DNA of 64,000 bases from Clostridiales bacterium (GCA_023666645.1 JAMPBP010000001.1:579764-643763); one strand, 5' to 3'; numbered from the stretch's first letter, positions 25,491 to 35,767 are shown. A program made the numbers and translations. Notes: generated by a model from the sequence alone, not told the origin.

Positions 25491-28400
25491 ATGGATAAAG
25501 TAAGTAATCGAGCTTTTGTGTCGAGGCTGATGACGCATGGCATTAAAATGTGTGTAGTTTTAATGCTGTTATGTGTCAGTATTCCGGCCATAGCTCAAAA
25601 CATCAACGTTACAATCAATGCAGACAGCTCTCCATTAATAAATGTGATTGAGCAGATTGAAAAGCAGACCGACTACCATTTCATCTATAATAAAGATGTG
25701 GTGGATCTGAATCATCGGGTGACATTAAAAACTACTAACGAGCCGGTGGAAAGTGTTCTTCCACGGTTATTTGCCAAAAGCAATATATCATTTGACGTTA
25801 GGAAGAAACAGATTGTCCTCAGTAATAAAAAGTCCAGTGACAATTCGCAGAAAGGAGTAAAAGTAAAAATTTCGGGTATTGTATCCGATGCCAATGGGGA
25901 TCCGCTTGTTGGAGTATCAATCACCTCAAGTTCCGTATCTGGCGGAGTCGCTACCAATTTGGACGGCGAGTACACATGGGAGGTGCCGGAGGGTTCAACA
26001 CTTGAATATAAATATATAGGTTTTAAACCGGTCACATTGAAAGTGAGCAAAACCGGAGAAGTCAATGTGAAACTTGAAGAAGACGCACAGATTTTGGACG
26101 AGGTAGTGGTAGTCGGTTACGGCACCCAGAGAAGGGGCAATCTGACCGGTTCCGTATCAAGCCTGAATTCCAAGGACCTGACAGTAACTCCTGTTGCCAC
26201 TGCATCGAACGCGCTTGTAGGTAAAATGCCGGGACTGATGGCGACCCAGACAAGTGGTCAGCCAGGTGAAGACTCCGCAAGTCTGAGCATTCGTGGCTTT
26301 GAGTCAGCACTTGTGATCGTTGACGGTGTAGAGGGCGGCCTTAATCAGATTGACGCAAATCAGATAGAATCAATCTCTATTCTGAAAGATGGTGCAGCAT
26401 CCATTTATGGAGCCCGTGCCGGTAATGGTGTTATTCTTATCACGACCAAGCGAGGAATTGAGCAGAAACCAACAATTACATTAAGTACCTCTTTCAGTTG
26501 GCAGGGCGCAACTAAAATGTTGAAACCGGCAAGCGCAGGACAACGTTCGGAAATGGAACGTGAAGCTTGGATTCAGTCAGGTCAACCTGCATCGTCAGCT
26601 CCTTTTACAGCTGAGCAGGTGCAAAAGTATTATGAAGGTACGGATCCTGCCTATCCCAACACTGATTGGTATAGCGAACTTATCAGAGACTGGGCTCCAG
26701 AGCAACAACACAACATCTCTGTTCGCGGTGGCTCAAAGAAAATTAAGTACTACGCCTTTTTTGGTTATCTCGACCAAAAAACAATGATCAAGAAGAATGG
26801 TGGCGGTTTCAAACGTTACAACTTGCAGTCCAACGTTGATGCCTCTATTTTTGATAATCTAACGTTGCAACTGGATCTTGCATATACTCAGGAAGACCGT
26901 GAATATACAGTGCGCGGATTTGGAGCCGGAGGAGATATATGGCAAGATTATTGGACAACGCTTCCTTATTATCCCGCTTCGTTGCCCGATCCGACAAAGG
27001 TGTCTTATGCCTATGGTGCCGGAACCGGTGGTCTGCACGTGAGCTCTAATCGCGACCTTAGCGGTTACAACGATGCCCGTTGGGAAGAAATAAAGGGCAC
27101 TGTTTCACTTGTATATAATTTCAAGTATCTCCCGGGACTTTCTTTTCGCTTGTTTGAGAACTATCGTAGACAATATCGATTCTCGAAACGTTGGCAAAAA
27201 CCGGTAGAACTTTACACCTATGAGCCTACAAGTGATATATATACCCTTGCCGGTACATATGGTGACAAGGCGTCACTTTCCCAGCAGCATGACCGCTCGG
27301 AGATGTTCACCCAGCAGTATTCATTCAACTATGAAAATACATTCAATCAGGATCATAAACTATCGGCAATGGCGCTCTTTGAGATGATCGACTATAAAAG
27401 CGATATGTTGTCGGCATCGCGTAAGGATTACATGATGACGGCAATCGAACAGATGTTTGCCGGCAGCACAGACGGTATGACCAACGACGGATCGGCTTCA
27501 GAGATGGGCCGAAAGAGCTTTGTGGCTCGTCTTAACTATAACTATGCTAACCGATATCTTATCGAGACTATATTCCGTGCCGATGCTTCGGCTAAGTTTC
27601 CTCCCGGAAAAAGATGGGGCTACTTTCCCAGTGTGTCACTTGGTTGGGTCGCATCCAATGAGAAATTTCTGGAGAATGCGCAGTGGATGGACAATTTGAA
27701 ACTCCGAGCCAGCTATGGACAGTCTGGTAACGATGGAGTAGGTAATTTCCAGTACTTGGCAGCTTATGAAATGGGGCACACATATCTGTTTGGCGACACA
27801 TCCGTACGCGGTCTGCAGTCAACAGGTCTTGCCAATCCGTATTTGACATGGGAAAAAATGAAAATATATAACGCAGGTGTTGATTTTGCATTCTTCAGAC
27901 GCAAACTTTACGGAGAAGCCGATGTTTTCTATCGTGAACGCTCAGGCATTCCTGCCATACGTAACCGTACGGTTCCAAGCACATTCGGTGCCGACCTGCC
28001 CCCGGAAAATGTCAATGCAATCAGCAACCGTGGTTTCGAGGTTAAGGTAGGAACATATGGAGAAGTATCCGGTCTTACTTATGACATCAGCGGAACGATC
28101 TCATGGTCACGTGCCAAGTGGAAAAGTTACGGTGACCCCGTTTACACCGATCCCGATCAGGAACGTATAAATAAAGTTACAGGCAAATATACCGACTGTG
28201 TTTTCGGGTACGTTTCTGATGGACTGTTTACCAGCCAGGATGAAATTGATGCCGCTCCATATTATGAAGCCCTAAAAGGTAACTCTACATTGCGCATAGG
28301 AGATGTAAAGTATAAGGACCTTAACGGTGACAACAAAATAGACTGGCGAGACCAGAAGGAGATTGGATCTGGCACAATGCCACACTGGATTTTCGGACTG

Positions 28401-28832
28401 ACCACCGGTTTCAAATATAAAGGTTTTGACCTTACAATGTTGTTCCAGGGTTCATTCGGATACTCACAGAATATAAGCAACAATGATTTATATTCTACTG
28501 TACTGTTTGAAGAAAGGTGGACAGAGCAGAACAATAATGCCAATGCAATATACCCTCGACTCGGTGGTGCTTCCTCCAACAAACTCCGCTCCGACTATAA
28601 CTACAAGAAAGCCGGTTACCTGCGCTTGAAAGTGGCATCTTTAGGTTACACTCTGCCACAGAAATGGATGGGCAAATGCTATATCAGCAACGCACGCCTA
28701 TATCTTTCGGGAACCAATTTGTTCACCATCAACAGGCTTGGAAAATATGGAGTTGACCCTGAGGCTCCCAATGCAGGCGCTTACTACCCTCAGCAGCGCA
28801 CAATCAGCGTTGGACTTAACGTCTCATTTTAA
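25491..28832 (+). CDS. SusC-family TonB-dependent transporter with STN signalling domain
   Basis: This 1113-aa outer-membrane glycan importer has, in order: signal peptide (to about 36, IPAIAQ); an STN (secretin/TonB N-terminus) domain near 38-112 (NVIEQIEKQTDYHFIYN); a CarboxypepD_reg-like domain near 125-195 (ISGIVSDANGDPLVGVSI); a TonB box and plug (DEVVVVGYGTQRRGNLTGSV near 203, SIRGFESALVIVDGV); and a 22-stranded barrel ending in the aromatic NVSF. The STN domain is the part that signals to a FecR anti-sigma factor, and such a gene lies divergently upstream. The start is preceded by an AT-rich leader. susD follows after 44 bp. It imports the oligosaccharide released by surface enzymes and reports its presence. 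Confidence 0.96.
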   Translation: MDKVSNRAFVSRLMTHGIKMCVVLMLLCVSIPAIAQNINVTINADSSPLINVIEQIEKQTDYHFIYNKDVVDLNHRVTLKTTNEPVESVLPRLFAKSNISFDVRKKQIVLSNKKSSDNSQKGVKVKISGIVSDANGDPLVGVSITSSSVSGGVATNLDGEYTWEVPEGSTLEYKYIGFKPVTLKVSKTGEVNVKLEEDAQILDEVVVVGYGTQRRGNLTGSVSSLNSKDLTVTPVATASNALVGKMPGLMATQTSGQPGEDSASLSIRGFESALVIVDGVEGGLNQIDANQIESISILKDGAASIYGARAGNGVILITTKRGIEQKPTITLSTSFSWQGATKMLKPASAGQRSEMEREAWIQSGQPASSAPFTAEQVQKYYEGTDPAYPNTDWYSELIRDWAPEQQHNISVRGGSKKIKYYAFFGYLDQKTMIKKNGGGFKRYNLQSNVDASIFDNLTLQLDLAYTQEDREYTVRGFGAGGDIWQDYWTTLPYYPASLPDPTKVSYAYGAGTGGLHVSSNRDLSGYNDARWEEIKGTVSLVYNFKYLPGLSFRLFENYRRQYRFSKRWQKPVELYTYEPTSDIYTLAGTYGDKASLSQQHDRSEMFTQQYSFNYENTFNQDHKLSAMALFEMIDYKSDMLSASRKDYMMTAIEQMFAGSTDGMTNDGSASEMGRKSFVARLNYNYANRYLIETIFRADASAKFPPGKRWGYFPSVSLGWVASNEKFLENAQWMDNLKLRASYGQSGNDGVGNFQYLAAYEMGHTYLFGDTSVRGLQSTGLANPYLTWEKMKIYNAGVDFAFFRRKLYGEADVFYRERSGIPAIRNRTVPSTFGADLPPENVNAISNRGFEVKVGTYGEVSGLTYDISGTISWSRAKWKSYGDPVYTDPDQERINKVTGKYTDCVFGYVSDGLFTSQDEIDAAPYYEALKGNSTLRIGDVKYKDLNGDNKIDWRDQKEIGSGTMPHWIFGLTTGFKYKGFDLTMLFQGSFGYSQNISNNDLYSTVLFEERWTEQNNNANAIYPRLGGASSNKLRSDYNYKKAGYLRLKVASLGYTLPQKWMGKCYISNARLYLSGTNLFTINRLGKYGVDPEAPNAGAYYPQQRTISVGLNVSF

Positions 28833-28876
28833 AAATCAAATCGTTAGTATTAGCCGACATAATCAAATTTAACAAT

Positions 28877-30712
28877 ATGAGAAAAATTTATAATATAAGT
28901 ATCATTCTGGCTCTGTTGTTCTCGTTAGCTTCGTGTGACGATGTACTGGACAAGGCACCGCTCGATAAGATAACAGACGATGCAGTATGGCGTGATCCTG
29001 TTCTCATCGATGGATATCTTACCGAATGTTACTACAAAACCAGTGTAATGGTAAACGAGACACCGGGATATTTTACCGGAGGTGGAAACTATTGGTGGAG
29101 CGAGGCTGGCATGGGCTGGGCCTGGATCAACGAGATTGCCGACGAGGCCAAAGCCAATTGGGAATACAATACAGAGAGTGTGCGCGACTTCAAGGCCAAT
29201 GGTGTTGGAATCAACGGTGGCCTGATGGAGTGGTGGAATCTATCCTACAACGTGATACGTTCGCTGAATGAGTTCATTCAACGTGTACCCGACTCTCCCA
29301 TGTCGGAAAGTCTCAAGAAGGAGCGCATGGCCGAGGCCCGTTTCCTCCGTGCGTTCAACTACTTTGCAATGGTAAAGCGATATGGAGGCGTCCCTCTCAT
29401 CACTGTACCACAGAGTCTTGACGATCCTTATGACGAGCTGTTCCCGAAACGTAACTCGGAACAGCAGATTTATGATTTCATCATCAGCGAGATGGATGAT
29501 ATCATCAATAATGAATATCTTAATGAGGATGTTCCGGCTGGTGATCTCGGCCGTCCGTCAAAGTATGCCGCTTTGGCTCTGAAAAGCCGCGCAGCTCTTT
29601 ATGCCGGCAGTATCGCCCAGTTCGGAACTATTCAACTTGATGGATTGCTCGGTATTCCTTCTGATCTTGCCGAGCACTATTATAAAGAATGTATAAAGGC
29701 CAGTGAAGAAATTGGGAAGAAACACTCTCTTTACAATAATGAATCAGACAAAGTCGCCAATTTCAAGAATATCTTCCTTGTAAAAAACAATTCAGAGGTA
29801 ATCTTTGCCAAGCGTCATAATAAGACGCCTGTATCACACAACTCTGGTGCTGTTGACGGTGGACATTCCTGGGGTTATGATTTCGCGCAATGTCCCAAAC
29901 CTCAGTCGTGGAACGCAGGCAACAAAGATGCACCCTATCTTGAAATGGCCGAGACTTTTGAGTATATAGATGGAACGCCCGGAGCATTTGACCGTGAGGA
30001 GCTTCAGTCTAAGCTCTATACCACAGATGCTCTTTGGAAAAACAAAGATCCGCGTTTCTTTGCAACCATATATACGCAGAATACAAACTGGAAAGGAACA
30101 AAAGTAGATTTCCATAACGGTCTTATTAAGCCCGATGGCAAGATACTGAGCGATGGATCGTATAGCGGTGTACAGGCTCTCGGAACCCAGTCGGTCGATA
30201 ATAGTTTCGGTACAGGATTCGGTGTCATGAAATACCTTGACGAGAATGTAAACAACATGGCTTTCCCATCTATCTCTGAAAGTGACTACCTTGTGTTCCG
30301 TTATGGTGAGATTCTTTTGAATCTGGCTGAGGCTGCCTATGAAGTCGGTGAAACCGGCAAAGCCCTTGCTGCCATAAATAAAATAAGAAGTCGAGCAGGA
30401 ATCAAGGAGCTCACGACTGTAGATCGTGAAAAAATACGCCACGAACGTCGAGTAGAACTTGCTTTCGAGGGTCACCGCTACTGGGATGTGCGCCGTTGGA
30501 GAATTGCAGAAGATGTACTGTCAAAGCCCAATTCGGGTCTTCGGTATATTCTCGATTTCCGTACACGCAAATACAAACTTGAAGTACTGGACAATGTCGA
30601 CGGTACCAGCTTCTCCCCACGATTCCCCGTAAGCAATTACTACTTCCCGATCACGCTGGACCGCACCGGCAACAATCCTAATCTTGTGGAAAATCCCGGA
30701 TATGATGATTGA
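28877..30712 (+). CDS. SusD/RagB-family glycan-binding lipoprotein
   Basis: This 611-aa surface lipoprotein has lipobox LASC near residue 21 (FSLASCDDVLDKAPLD). It has the SusD features: N-terminal DDVLDKAPLDKITDD, TPR-type helices (EARFLRAFNYFAMVKRYGGVPLI near 154, KYAALALKSRAALYAGS) and the C-terminal RHERRVELAFEGHRYWDVRRWR near 526. SusD forms a lid over SusC and captures the oligosaccharide. It directly follows susC and belongs to the same operon. The binding residues cannot be assigned. Confidence 0.96.
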   Translation: MRKIYNISIILALLFSLASCDDVLDKAPLDKITDDAVWRDPVLIDGYLTECYYKTSVMVNETPGYFTGGGNYWWSEAGMGWAWINEIADEAKANWEYNTESVRDFKANGVGINGGLMEWWNLSYNVIRSLNEFIQRVPDSPMSESLKKERMAEARFLRAFNYFAMVKRYGGVPLITVPQSLDDPYDELFPKRNSEQQIYDFIISEMDDIINNEYLNEDVPAGDLGRPSKYAALALKSRAALYAGSIAQFGTIQLDGLLGIPSDLAEHYYKECIKASEEIGKKHSLYNNESDKVANFKNIFLVKNNSEVIFAKRHNKTPVSHNSGAVDGGHSWGYDFAQCPKPQSWNAGNKDAPYLEMAETFEYIDGTPGAFDREELQSKLYTTDALWKNKDPRFFATIYTQNTNWKGTKVDFHNGLIKPDGKILSDGSYSGVQALGTQSVDNSFGTGFGVMKYLDENVNNMAFPSISESDYLVFRYGEILLNLAEAAYEVGETGKALAAINKIRSRAGIKELTTVDREKIRHERRVELAFEGHRYWDVRRWRIAEDVLSKPNSGLRYILDFRTRKYKLEVLDNVDGTSFSPRFPVSNYYFPITLDRTGNNPNLVENPGYDD

Positions 30713-30773
30713 TCTCGGGGGTCATGCTATTACCAAAATTGACACAAAATAAAAAATACTGATAAATGTTAGG

Positions 30774-30805
30774 CCACCGGATGCATGAATACCGTGTTCC
30801 GGTGG
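30774..30805. promoter_or_regulatory. Hairpin between susD and the GH28 gene
   Basis: CCACCGGA (30774-30781) and TCCGGTGG (30798-30805) form an 8-bp perfect stem (longer with a G-T pair). It lies in the 110-bp gap just before the GH28 start and could reduce read-through or protect the susCD mRNA 3' end. Confidence 0.4.
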
Positions 30806-30822
30806 TCAAAACAACCATTTTT

Positions 30823-32271
30823 ATGAAAATGAAATTCAATATTCTCACCATACCATTGCTTGCAATGATGTTTTCTTGCAGCAATGATGATGTCAAAGGC
30901 GAACTGACTCCTGTAGTTCCTCCAGTCACAGAATATGCGTTCAAGGTTGAAGTTGCCGGGGAAGATGCAAAGGTTTACGAGGCAAGAGTCTCAAAATTTC
31001 CCGCCAATGACTACTATAATGGAACTGAGCGTCCTCTCACCCAAACTGAAATAGCTTATTTCGCTTCATTCGATTATGAGGACGGACAGACAATCAAAGT
31101 TACAACCGATAAAGATATCAGCACAGTTGATATACGCCCTACTGAATTTGGCATTGTTCCAAAAGTGGAGGATAGGACAATCGAGTTTTCAGTAAACAAA
31201 CCGTGCCAGATTGTCGTCGAGGTGAACGGCCATCATCAGGCATTGCATATCTTTGCCAATCCAAAAGGCGTAATTGAGGCTTACCGTAACGAGGGTGTCG
31301 TCAGATACTATGGACCCGGTGACCACAATATCGGCACATTGACCCTGAACAGTAACGAAACAGTATATATTGATGAAGGAGCTGTGTGCTACGGTGTAAT
31401 AAAAAGTGAGAATACGTCAAATATCAACATAGTTGGTAAAGGAATCCTTGATGCGAGCCGGGTAGCCAAAAACGCTCCGGATCAACCAATCAGCTTGCAC
31501 AAAGTCAAGAATGCCTACATTGGCGGCATCATTCTGCGCGACCCGCAGAGTTGGGGCATAGTGCCCACCTGCTGCGATAACTTGACAATCGACAACGTGA
31601 AACTCGTGGGACTGTGGCGCTACAATTCAGACGGTATCGATATAGTGAATTGCAGCAATATCACTGTAAAAAACTCTTTTATTCGTTCGTTTGATGACTG
31701 CATTACGATAAAAGGTCTGCAATGGGTCTATGACACGCAGAAAATCTCTGAGCATATACGAATCGACAATTGCGTTCTGTGGAACGACTGGGGTAAAATC
31801 ATAGAGTTCGGAGCAGAAACCATGATTGATGAAATACGCGATGTGAAGGTTTCCAATTGCTATGTGCCACATTATACCATGGCTGCCCTTGACATGCAGA
31901 ATGGCGACCTGGCCCATATCTCCGATATCGAGTTTGAGAACATATCAATCGAAGAACCTATCACTGATAGCGCGTCACTCTCGGGTTCCAGCATCGATAC
32001 TTCCAATTGGGGTCGAGCAATCTCACTGGGGATTTATAATACCCAATACTCTACAGAAAAGGAAAAGAGAGGCAAAATCGACAACGTGCGCTTCAAGAAC
32101 ATACGTTGTATAGGCAGCCGTACTTATCCACGTATAGAGTTAAAGGGCTATGGCCCCAACAATCAAGTCACCAACATTCACATTAAAGACTACTATGTAA
32201 ACGGTAAAAAAGTCACGGGCAAAGATGCCATCGATATGAACGGTTACGTGGACAATGTAGTGTTGGAATAG
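30823..32271 (+). CDS. GH28 family lipoprotein (polygalacturonase / rhamnogalacturonan hydrolase type)
   Basis: The start at 30823 gives 482 aa with a lipoprotein signal (MKMKFNILTIPLLAMMFSC); an upstream ATG at 30766 would run through a hairpin. After an N-terminal beta domain comes a right-handed beta-helix with GH28 motifs: NSDGIDIVNCSNITV near 269, SFDDCITIKG near 289 (Asp pair of the active site) and later RVAKN/NIR-type turns. GH28 enzymes hydrolyse homogalacturonan, xylogalacturonan or rhamnogalacturonan backbones with inversion. The canonical third motif G-H-G is not obvious (HIRIDNC lies at its approximate position), so a non-classical GH28 subgroup is possible. It is encoded directly after susCD, as expected for a surface enzyme of the PUL. 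Confidence 0.82.
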   Translation: MKMKFNILTIPLLAMMFSCSNDDVKGELTPVVPPVTEYAFKVEVAGEDAKVYEARVSKFPANDYYNGTERPLTQTEIAYFASFDYEDGQTIKVTTDKDISTVDIRPTEFGIVPKVEDRTIEFSVNKPCQIVVEVNGHHQALHIFANPKGVIEAYRNEGVVRYYGPGDHNIGTLTLNSNETVYIDEGAVCYGVIKSENTSNINIVGKGILDASRVAKNAPDQPISLHKVKNAYIGGIILRDPQSWGIVPTCCDNLTIDNVKLVGLWRYNSDGIDIVNCSNITVKNSFIRSFDDCITIKGLQWVYDTQKISEHIRIDNCVLWNDWGKIIEFGAETMIDEIRDVKVSNCYVPHYTMAALDMQNGDLAHISDIEFENISIEEPITDSASLSGSSIDTSNWGRAISLGIYNTQYSTEKEKRGKIDNVRFKNIRCIGSRTYPRIELKGYGPNNQVTNIHIKDYYVNGKKVTGKDAIDMNGYVDNVVLE

Positions 32272-32329
32272 AACTTCCCAAAATTGATGAAACCAGATAA
32301 TCTATTATCAATAACTAAAACAAATCATT

Positions 32330-32803
32330 ATGAACTTATTGAAAAATGTGATTTGCGGTATGGGATTACTTTCATGCGGCATCATCACAGCAGGGGCTAA
32401 AGACCTTGAAATTTACGACGGCAGCGGACAGCTTCAAGGCAAAATCGAGAATGTGAGTGCACTGTCATTCACAGAGGGAAAAATCACCGCACACTCGGCC
32501 AATGGGATTCAACCATTTGAACTCTCAAATGCAATCATAAAGATCAGTAGTAATGGTACCTCCGGTGTGGATGCTGTAGAGAGTCAGGACATGAAAGTTT
32601 CTATGTCAGGCGGTGTGCTTACCGTGGTTGCTGACAAAGAAATAGACAAACTAAATGTCTTTAACCCTCAAGGTATACAACTCGCCACTATCTCGCCCAA
32701 TGCTTCAACATGTATGCTCAATGTCAATAGCACTTCAGCTATCCTATTGATTCAGGTGGAAATTGGAGGCGAATCAAAAATAGTAAAACTCGTAAATAAG
32801 TAA
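32330..32803 (+). CDS. Small secreted protein with a sorting-domain-like C terminus
   Basis: This 157-aa protein has a signal peptide (to about 23, GIITAGA). The first half (YDGSGQLQGKIENVSALSF, FELSNAIIKI) resembles the start of other secreted Bacteroidales proteins. The second half (KLNVFNPQGIQLATISPN, then a final SKIVKLVNK) resembles the type A C-terminal sorting domain of type IX secretion. It ends 2 nt before the start of the glycan-binding protein gene, so the two are coupled. The first 60 residues of the next protein (SFIKNGKIESRINGSQVTQI, IDHIAF) follow a similar plan. No enzymatic motif. Function unknown. Confidence 0.65.
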   Translation: MNLLKNVICGMGLLSCGIITAGAKDLEIYDGSGQLQGKIENVSALSFTEGKITAHSANGIQPFELSNAIIKISSNGTSGVDAVESQDMKVSMSGGVLTVVADKEIDKLNVFNPQGIQLATISPNASTCMLNVNSTSAILLIQVEIGGESKIVKLVNK

Positions 32804-32805
32804 CA

Positions 32806-34410
32806 ATGAAAACACTATACGCTTTAGCAGCCATGATGTTTCCCATGGCAACTGTATGCGCTCAGCAATCCGAGAACTTCTCGTTCATTAAGAATGGAAA
32901 GATTGAAAGCCGTATAAACGGTTCTCAAGTTACCCAGATTAAAGTTTCTGACGGGACTTTGACCGGTATTGACAATAGCAATGGTACAATATTCAGCAAG
33001 GGGATGGAAGAAATTGACCATATCGCCTTCGCAGATATACCTGAGGTCAATGGCGTAGCACTTGCTCCAAGTACCGTATATCCAGGATGGTTTGAGATTG
33101 CTATCAACCTATCCCAAGGGCAGGAAATCGAATTGTCGGAAGGTGCCGGCGAACTTCTTCAGGAAACTTTCTTTTTGGTAGAAGGTAATTCTGCTACATT
33201 TATCGGTAATGATGGAGATTATAAATTGTACATGAATCCTGAACATTCGGGACTTTATCTTGAGACAGTCCAAAGAGGTAATGTTGATGGTGTAATTTGG
33301 GTTGCGGGCAGAGGCATCGGACACCCCTCGGCTGCCGGTGAATCTGTAACTTCTGAACTTGGATGGGGCAATCCTTCTGATGTACAGATGGGCGTCAAGC
33401 TCGGCGACAACTGCTATCAGGCAACTGTTTATCTCGCTAAAGATTTTGAGTTTAAACTATATATGACTCCGGGACAGGAATCGAATGGCGACTATGATAC
33501 TAACGAATGGGTAGTTCCTTATCCTGCGTCACTCATCGATGCCGGTTGGGATGGAGAGTCCACGTTTGGTCATTTCAATGGCAAATATGTGGCCGGTTTC
33601 GATTTCGAACCGGGTGTATACACTATTTTTGCTGACAAGAACAATCTTTTCCTGACTCTGCTCAAAGCCGACGAATATGCTCCTGACTTAAACTTCAATG
33701 GATGGCCTAACCGTAAAGTTAACGGAGTTCCTGTTAAGGAATGGAACGGTACTTATTTCAATGGCAATACAGTATGGGCCGATCTGTATCTTGAGCAGGG
33801 GCAGGAGATGACATTCGAAGGATTCTATGGCCTTGAGTATTCGCTCAGCCCCGACTTCTTTGAATTCCGCGATGGTAAATGGTACTACATTGCCCCGTCT
33901 ACCACACCTGACAATCCTCACCGCTTGATGTTCTCAGATGCCAATCGCCTCTTCTACTTCATGGGTTGCCAAACCTTCTCTTATGATGCAAATACAGGTG
34001 AAGGCAAAGGATTGTGGCTCCGTGGCAAAGGTCTCGCTCACCCATTCACCGACTGGGATAATGCAATGTCAAGTGACAACTTCCAGAGTTTTGCCGACGG
34101 TGCCTATGAGGCTTTCTGGGCTCCCAATACCGCCGCCGGAATCTATGAAGCTACACTTACCCTCGGTGTCAACGATGCTCAAGATCTTCAGTTACATGTT
34201 TATTATCATAAGTTTGAACGCGGTGAGGATAAAATCCTTCTTCGCAGCGAAGACGCTACGATAGTCAATGAATACGGTTGCTACTTCGGCAAGAACGCTG
34301 ACAATTTCACATTCGGCGTAGCTGATATTGACAACTTTATTCCCGGGACCTATCATATCAAGATTGATATGAACACAAAAACTGTGACATTCTCTCAGTA
34401 TACACGATAA
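32806..34410 (+). CDS. Putative surface glycan-binding protein (SusE/F-like position)
   Basis: This 534-aa protein has a signal peptide (MKTLYALAAMMFPMATVCAQ) and no lipobox. It appears to be built from two module types in the order A-B-A-B. Type A: LSQGQEIELSEG near 107 and LEQGQEMTFEGFYG near 328. Type B: WVAGRGIGHPSAAGE near 165 and WLRGKGLAHPFTDWD near 404. Similar modules occur in proteins encoded after susCD that bind the PUL substrate at the surface. I believe this matches DUF5121-type domains, but I cannot confirm the domain number. It closes the first transcription unit of the PUL, with a terminator after it. Confidence 0.65.
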   Translation: MKTLYALAAMMFPMATVCAQQSENFSFIKNGKIESRINGSQVTQIKVSDGTLTGIDNSNGTIFSKGMEEIDHIAFADIPEVNGVALAPSTVYPGWFEIAINLSQGQEIELSEGAGELLQETFFLVEGNSATFIGNDGDYKLYMNPEHSGLYLETVQRGNVDGVIWVAGRGIGHPSAAGESVTSELGWGNPSDVQMGVKLGDNCYQATVYLAKDFEFKLYMTPGQESNGDYDTNEWVVPYPASLIDAGWDGESTFGHFNGKYVAGFDFEPGVYTIFADKNNLFLTLLKADEYAPDLNFNGWPNRKVNGVPVKEWNGTYFNGNTVWADLYLEQGQEMTFEGFYGLEYSLSPDFFEFRDGKWYYIAPSTTPDNPHRLMFSDANRLFYFMGCQTFSYDANTGEGKGLWLRGKGLAHPFTDWDNAMSSDNFQSFADGAYEAFWAPNTAAGIYEATLTLGVNDAQDLQLHVYYHKFERGEDKILLRSEDATIVNEYGCYFGKNADNFTFGVADIDNFIPGTYHIKIDMNTKTVTFSQYTR

Positions 34411-34450
34411 AATTCTCATTATAGATTTAGGTAAATTAGATTGTTATGGT

Positions 34451-34530
34451 CTGTGGCATTGGTTTCGCATATGCCACAGTTATTTGGAAGACCGCGAGAG
34501 CTGCTGTCATATTGCAGCAGTTCTCGCTTT
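34451..34530 (+). terminator. Tandem hairpins ending the susCD transcription unit
   Basis: Hairpin 1: CTGTGGCAT (34451-34459) with ATGCCACAG (34471-34479). Hairpin 2: GCGAGAGCTGCTG (34494-34506) with CAGCAGTTCTCGC (34515-34527), one G-U pair, followed by TTTTTAA. The second is a standard intrinsic terminator. Confidence 0.75.
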
Positions 34531-34585
34531 TTAATTCAATTCAATCGCGATTTATTGATCGCTAAATTAACCAACGGATAATAAA

Positions 34586-35767
34586 ATGGGACATAATCAA
34601 TATCAACTTTACAAAAACATAAAAAAAAGCCTGTCGTTTGCAATCATTTTAACCTTACATGTAATGCTGGCTGTAAGTTCAGCAGCTTGCTCTAAAAGCG
34701 AGGAATCAGAAAGCTCCTTACAGAAAATGTTTTTGCATGTAAACAAAACCATGATGTATAAGGAGCCGTTGAAAGTGATGCTTTACAATGCGACAGGTGA
34801 CAAAAATATAGACTATACGGTTGACTATGGGGACGGTAATGTGGGTCATGGCAAGTCATCAACAGTACTCAAATATACGTATTCACAGCCCGGCACTTAT
34901 AGCGTAAAAGTAACTCAGGGATCAAACGTGTATGAGGAGGATGTGACTGTATATGATTTGCTGGCATTGACCGAGGCTATGAAACAGTTTAAGGAGGCTG
35001 GCAACAAGACAGTGTGGGCTATGACACACCGCTCGCACACCTCCGACAAAGCCATACCTGAAAATTCAGTTTCGGCCGTGGCAGCAGCGATTGCATCAAA
35101 TGCTGATGTCATTGAATGTGACACACACCGCACCAAAGATGGTGTAGTGGTAGTATGTCACGATCTGACTATTGATGCTACTACCAATGGAAAGGGCGAT
35201 ATCACCCAGATGACATATGCTGAACTTATGCAATACAATCTGACAGATCGTTCAGGTCGCGTTACCAATGAAAAAATGCCTACTCTTGAGGAGTTTCTTA
35301 AGGCCGGGAAAGGTAAGGTTTATTTCAATCTTGATTACTCTCCACGGACGGCTTCGACAAAAGAGGTGATGGATATCGTAAAAGATCTGGAAATGATGGA
35401 GCAAGTGTTTTTTTATTGCAACAACGCAACGAAAACCAGTGAGGTAATTAAACACACCCCTGAGGCTCACGCATACACATGGGGACAGGGCGCTTATTCT
35501 CCACTTGTAGGACTCAAGGGTAATTATTTTGTACAATTCACATATACGCCAAATGGAGGCAGCACTCCGATAGGAAGTTCCGAACGTGACGGTATGATTA
35601 CAACTGCCAATCTGTTGCATGTGCTCAACGGCTCAATTCCCGAGTATGATATAAATAACAATCAGCTTGATGATTTACTAAATGTATATCCCAACATCCA
35701 CATGATACAGACTGATGTTCCTGACAAGCTAATACCGCTATTACGCAATAAAGGATTACACAAATAG
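34586..35767 (+). CDS. Glycerophosphodiester phosphodiesterase-family lipoprotein with PKD-like domain
   Basis: This 393-aa protein has a hydrophobic N terminus with a possible lipobox (SSAAC near 37). It has a PKD-like beta domain near 45-120 (YTVDYGDGNVGHG, KYTYSQPGTYSVKV) and a GDPD TIM barrel. Barrel motifs are THRSH near 148, PENSVSAVAAAIASNADVIECD near 157 (Glu-x-Asp metal site), DGVVVVCHD (catalytic His) and MPTLEEFLKAGKGKVYFNLD near 231. GDPD enzymes hydrolyse glycerophosphodiesters; exported homologues in PULs are not well characterised and might act on a phosphodiester or another linkage. It is the first gene after the terminator and may start the second transcription unit. Confidence 0.85.
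   Translation: MGHNQYQLYKNIKKSLSFAIILTLHVMLAVSSAACSKSEESESSLQKMFLHVNKTMMYKEPLKVMLYNATGDKNIDYTVDYGDGNVGHGKSSTVLKYTYSQPGTYSVKVTQGSNVYEEDVTVYDLLALTEAMKQFKEAGNKTVWAMTHRSHTSDKAIPENSVSAVAAAIASNADVIECDTHRTKDGVVVVCHDLTIDATTNGKGDITQMTYAELMQYNLTDRSGRVTNEKMPTLEEFLKAGKGKVYFNLDYSPRTASTKEVMDIVKDLEMMEQVFFYCNNATKTSEVIKHTPEAHAYTWGQGAYSPLVGLKGNYFVQFTYTPNGGSTPIGSSERDGMITTANLLHVLNGSIPEYDINNNQLDDLLNVYPNIHMIQTDVPDKLIPLLRNKGLHK

Noticed and set aside
25491..25860. SusC N-terminal extension considered as a separate small gene
   Set aside because: The frame is continuous from the signal peptide through the STN domain into the plug, which is the normal layout of sigma-regulating SusC proteins.
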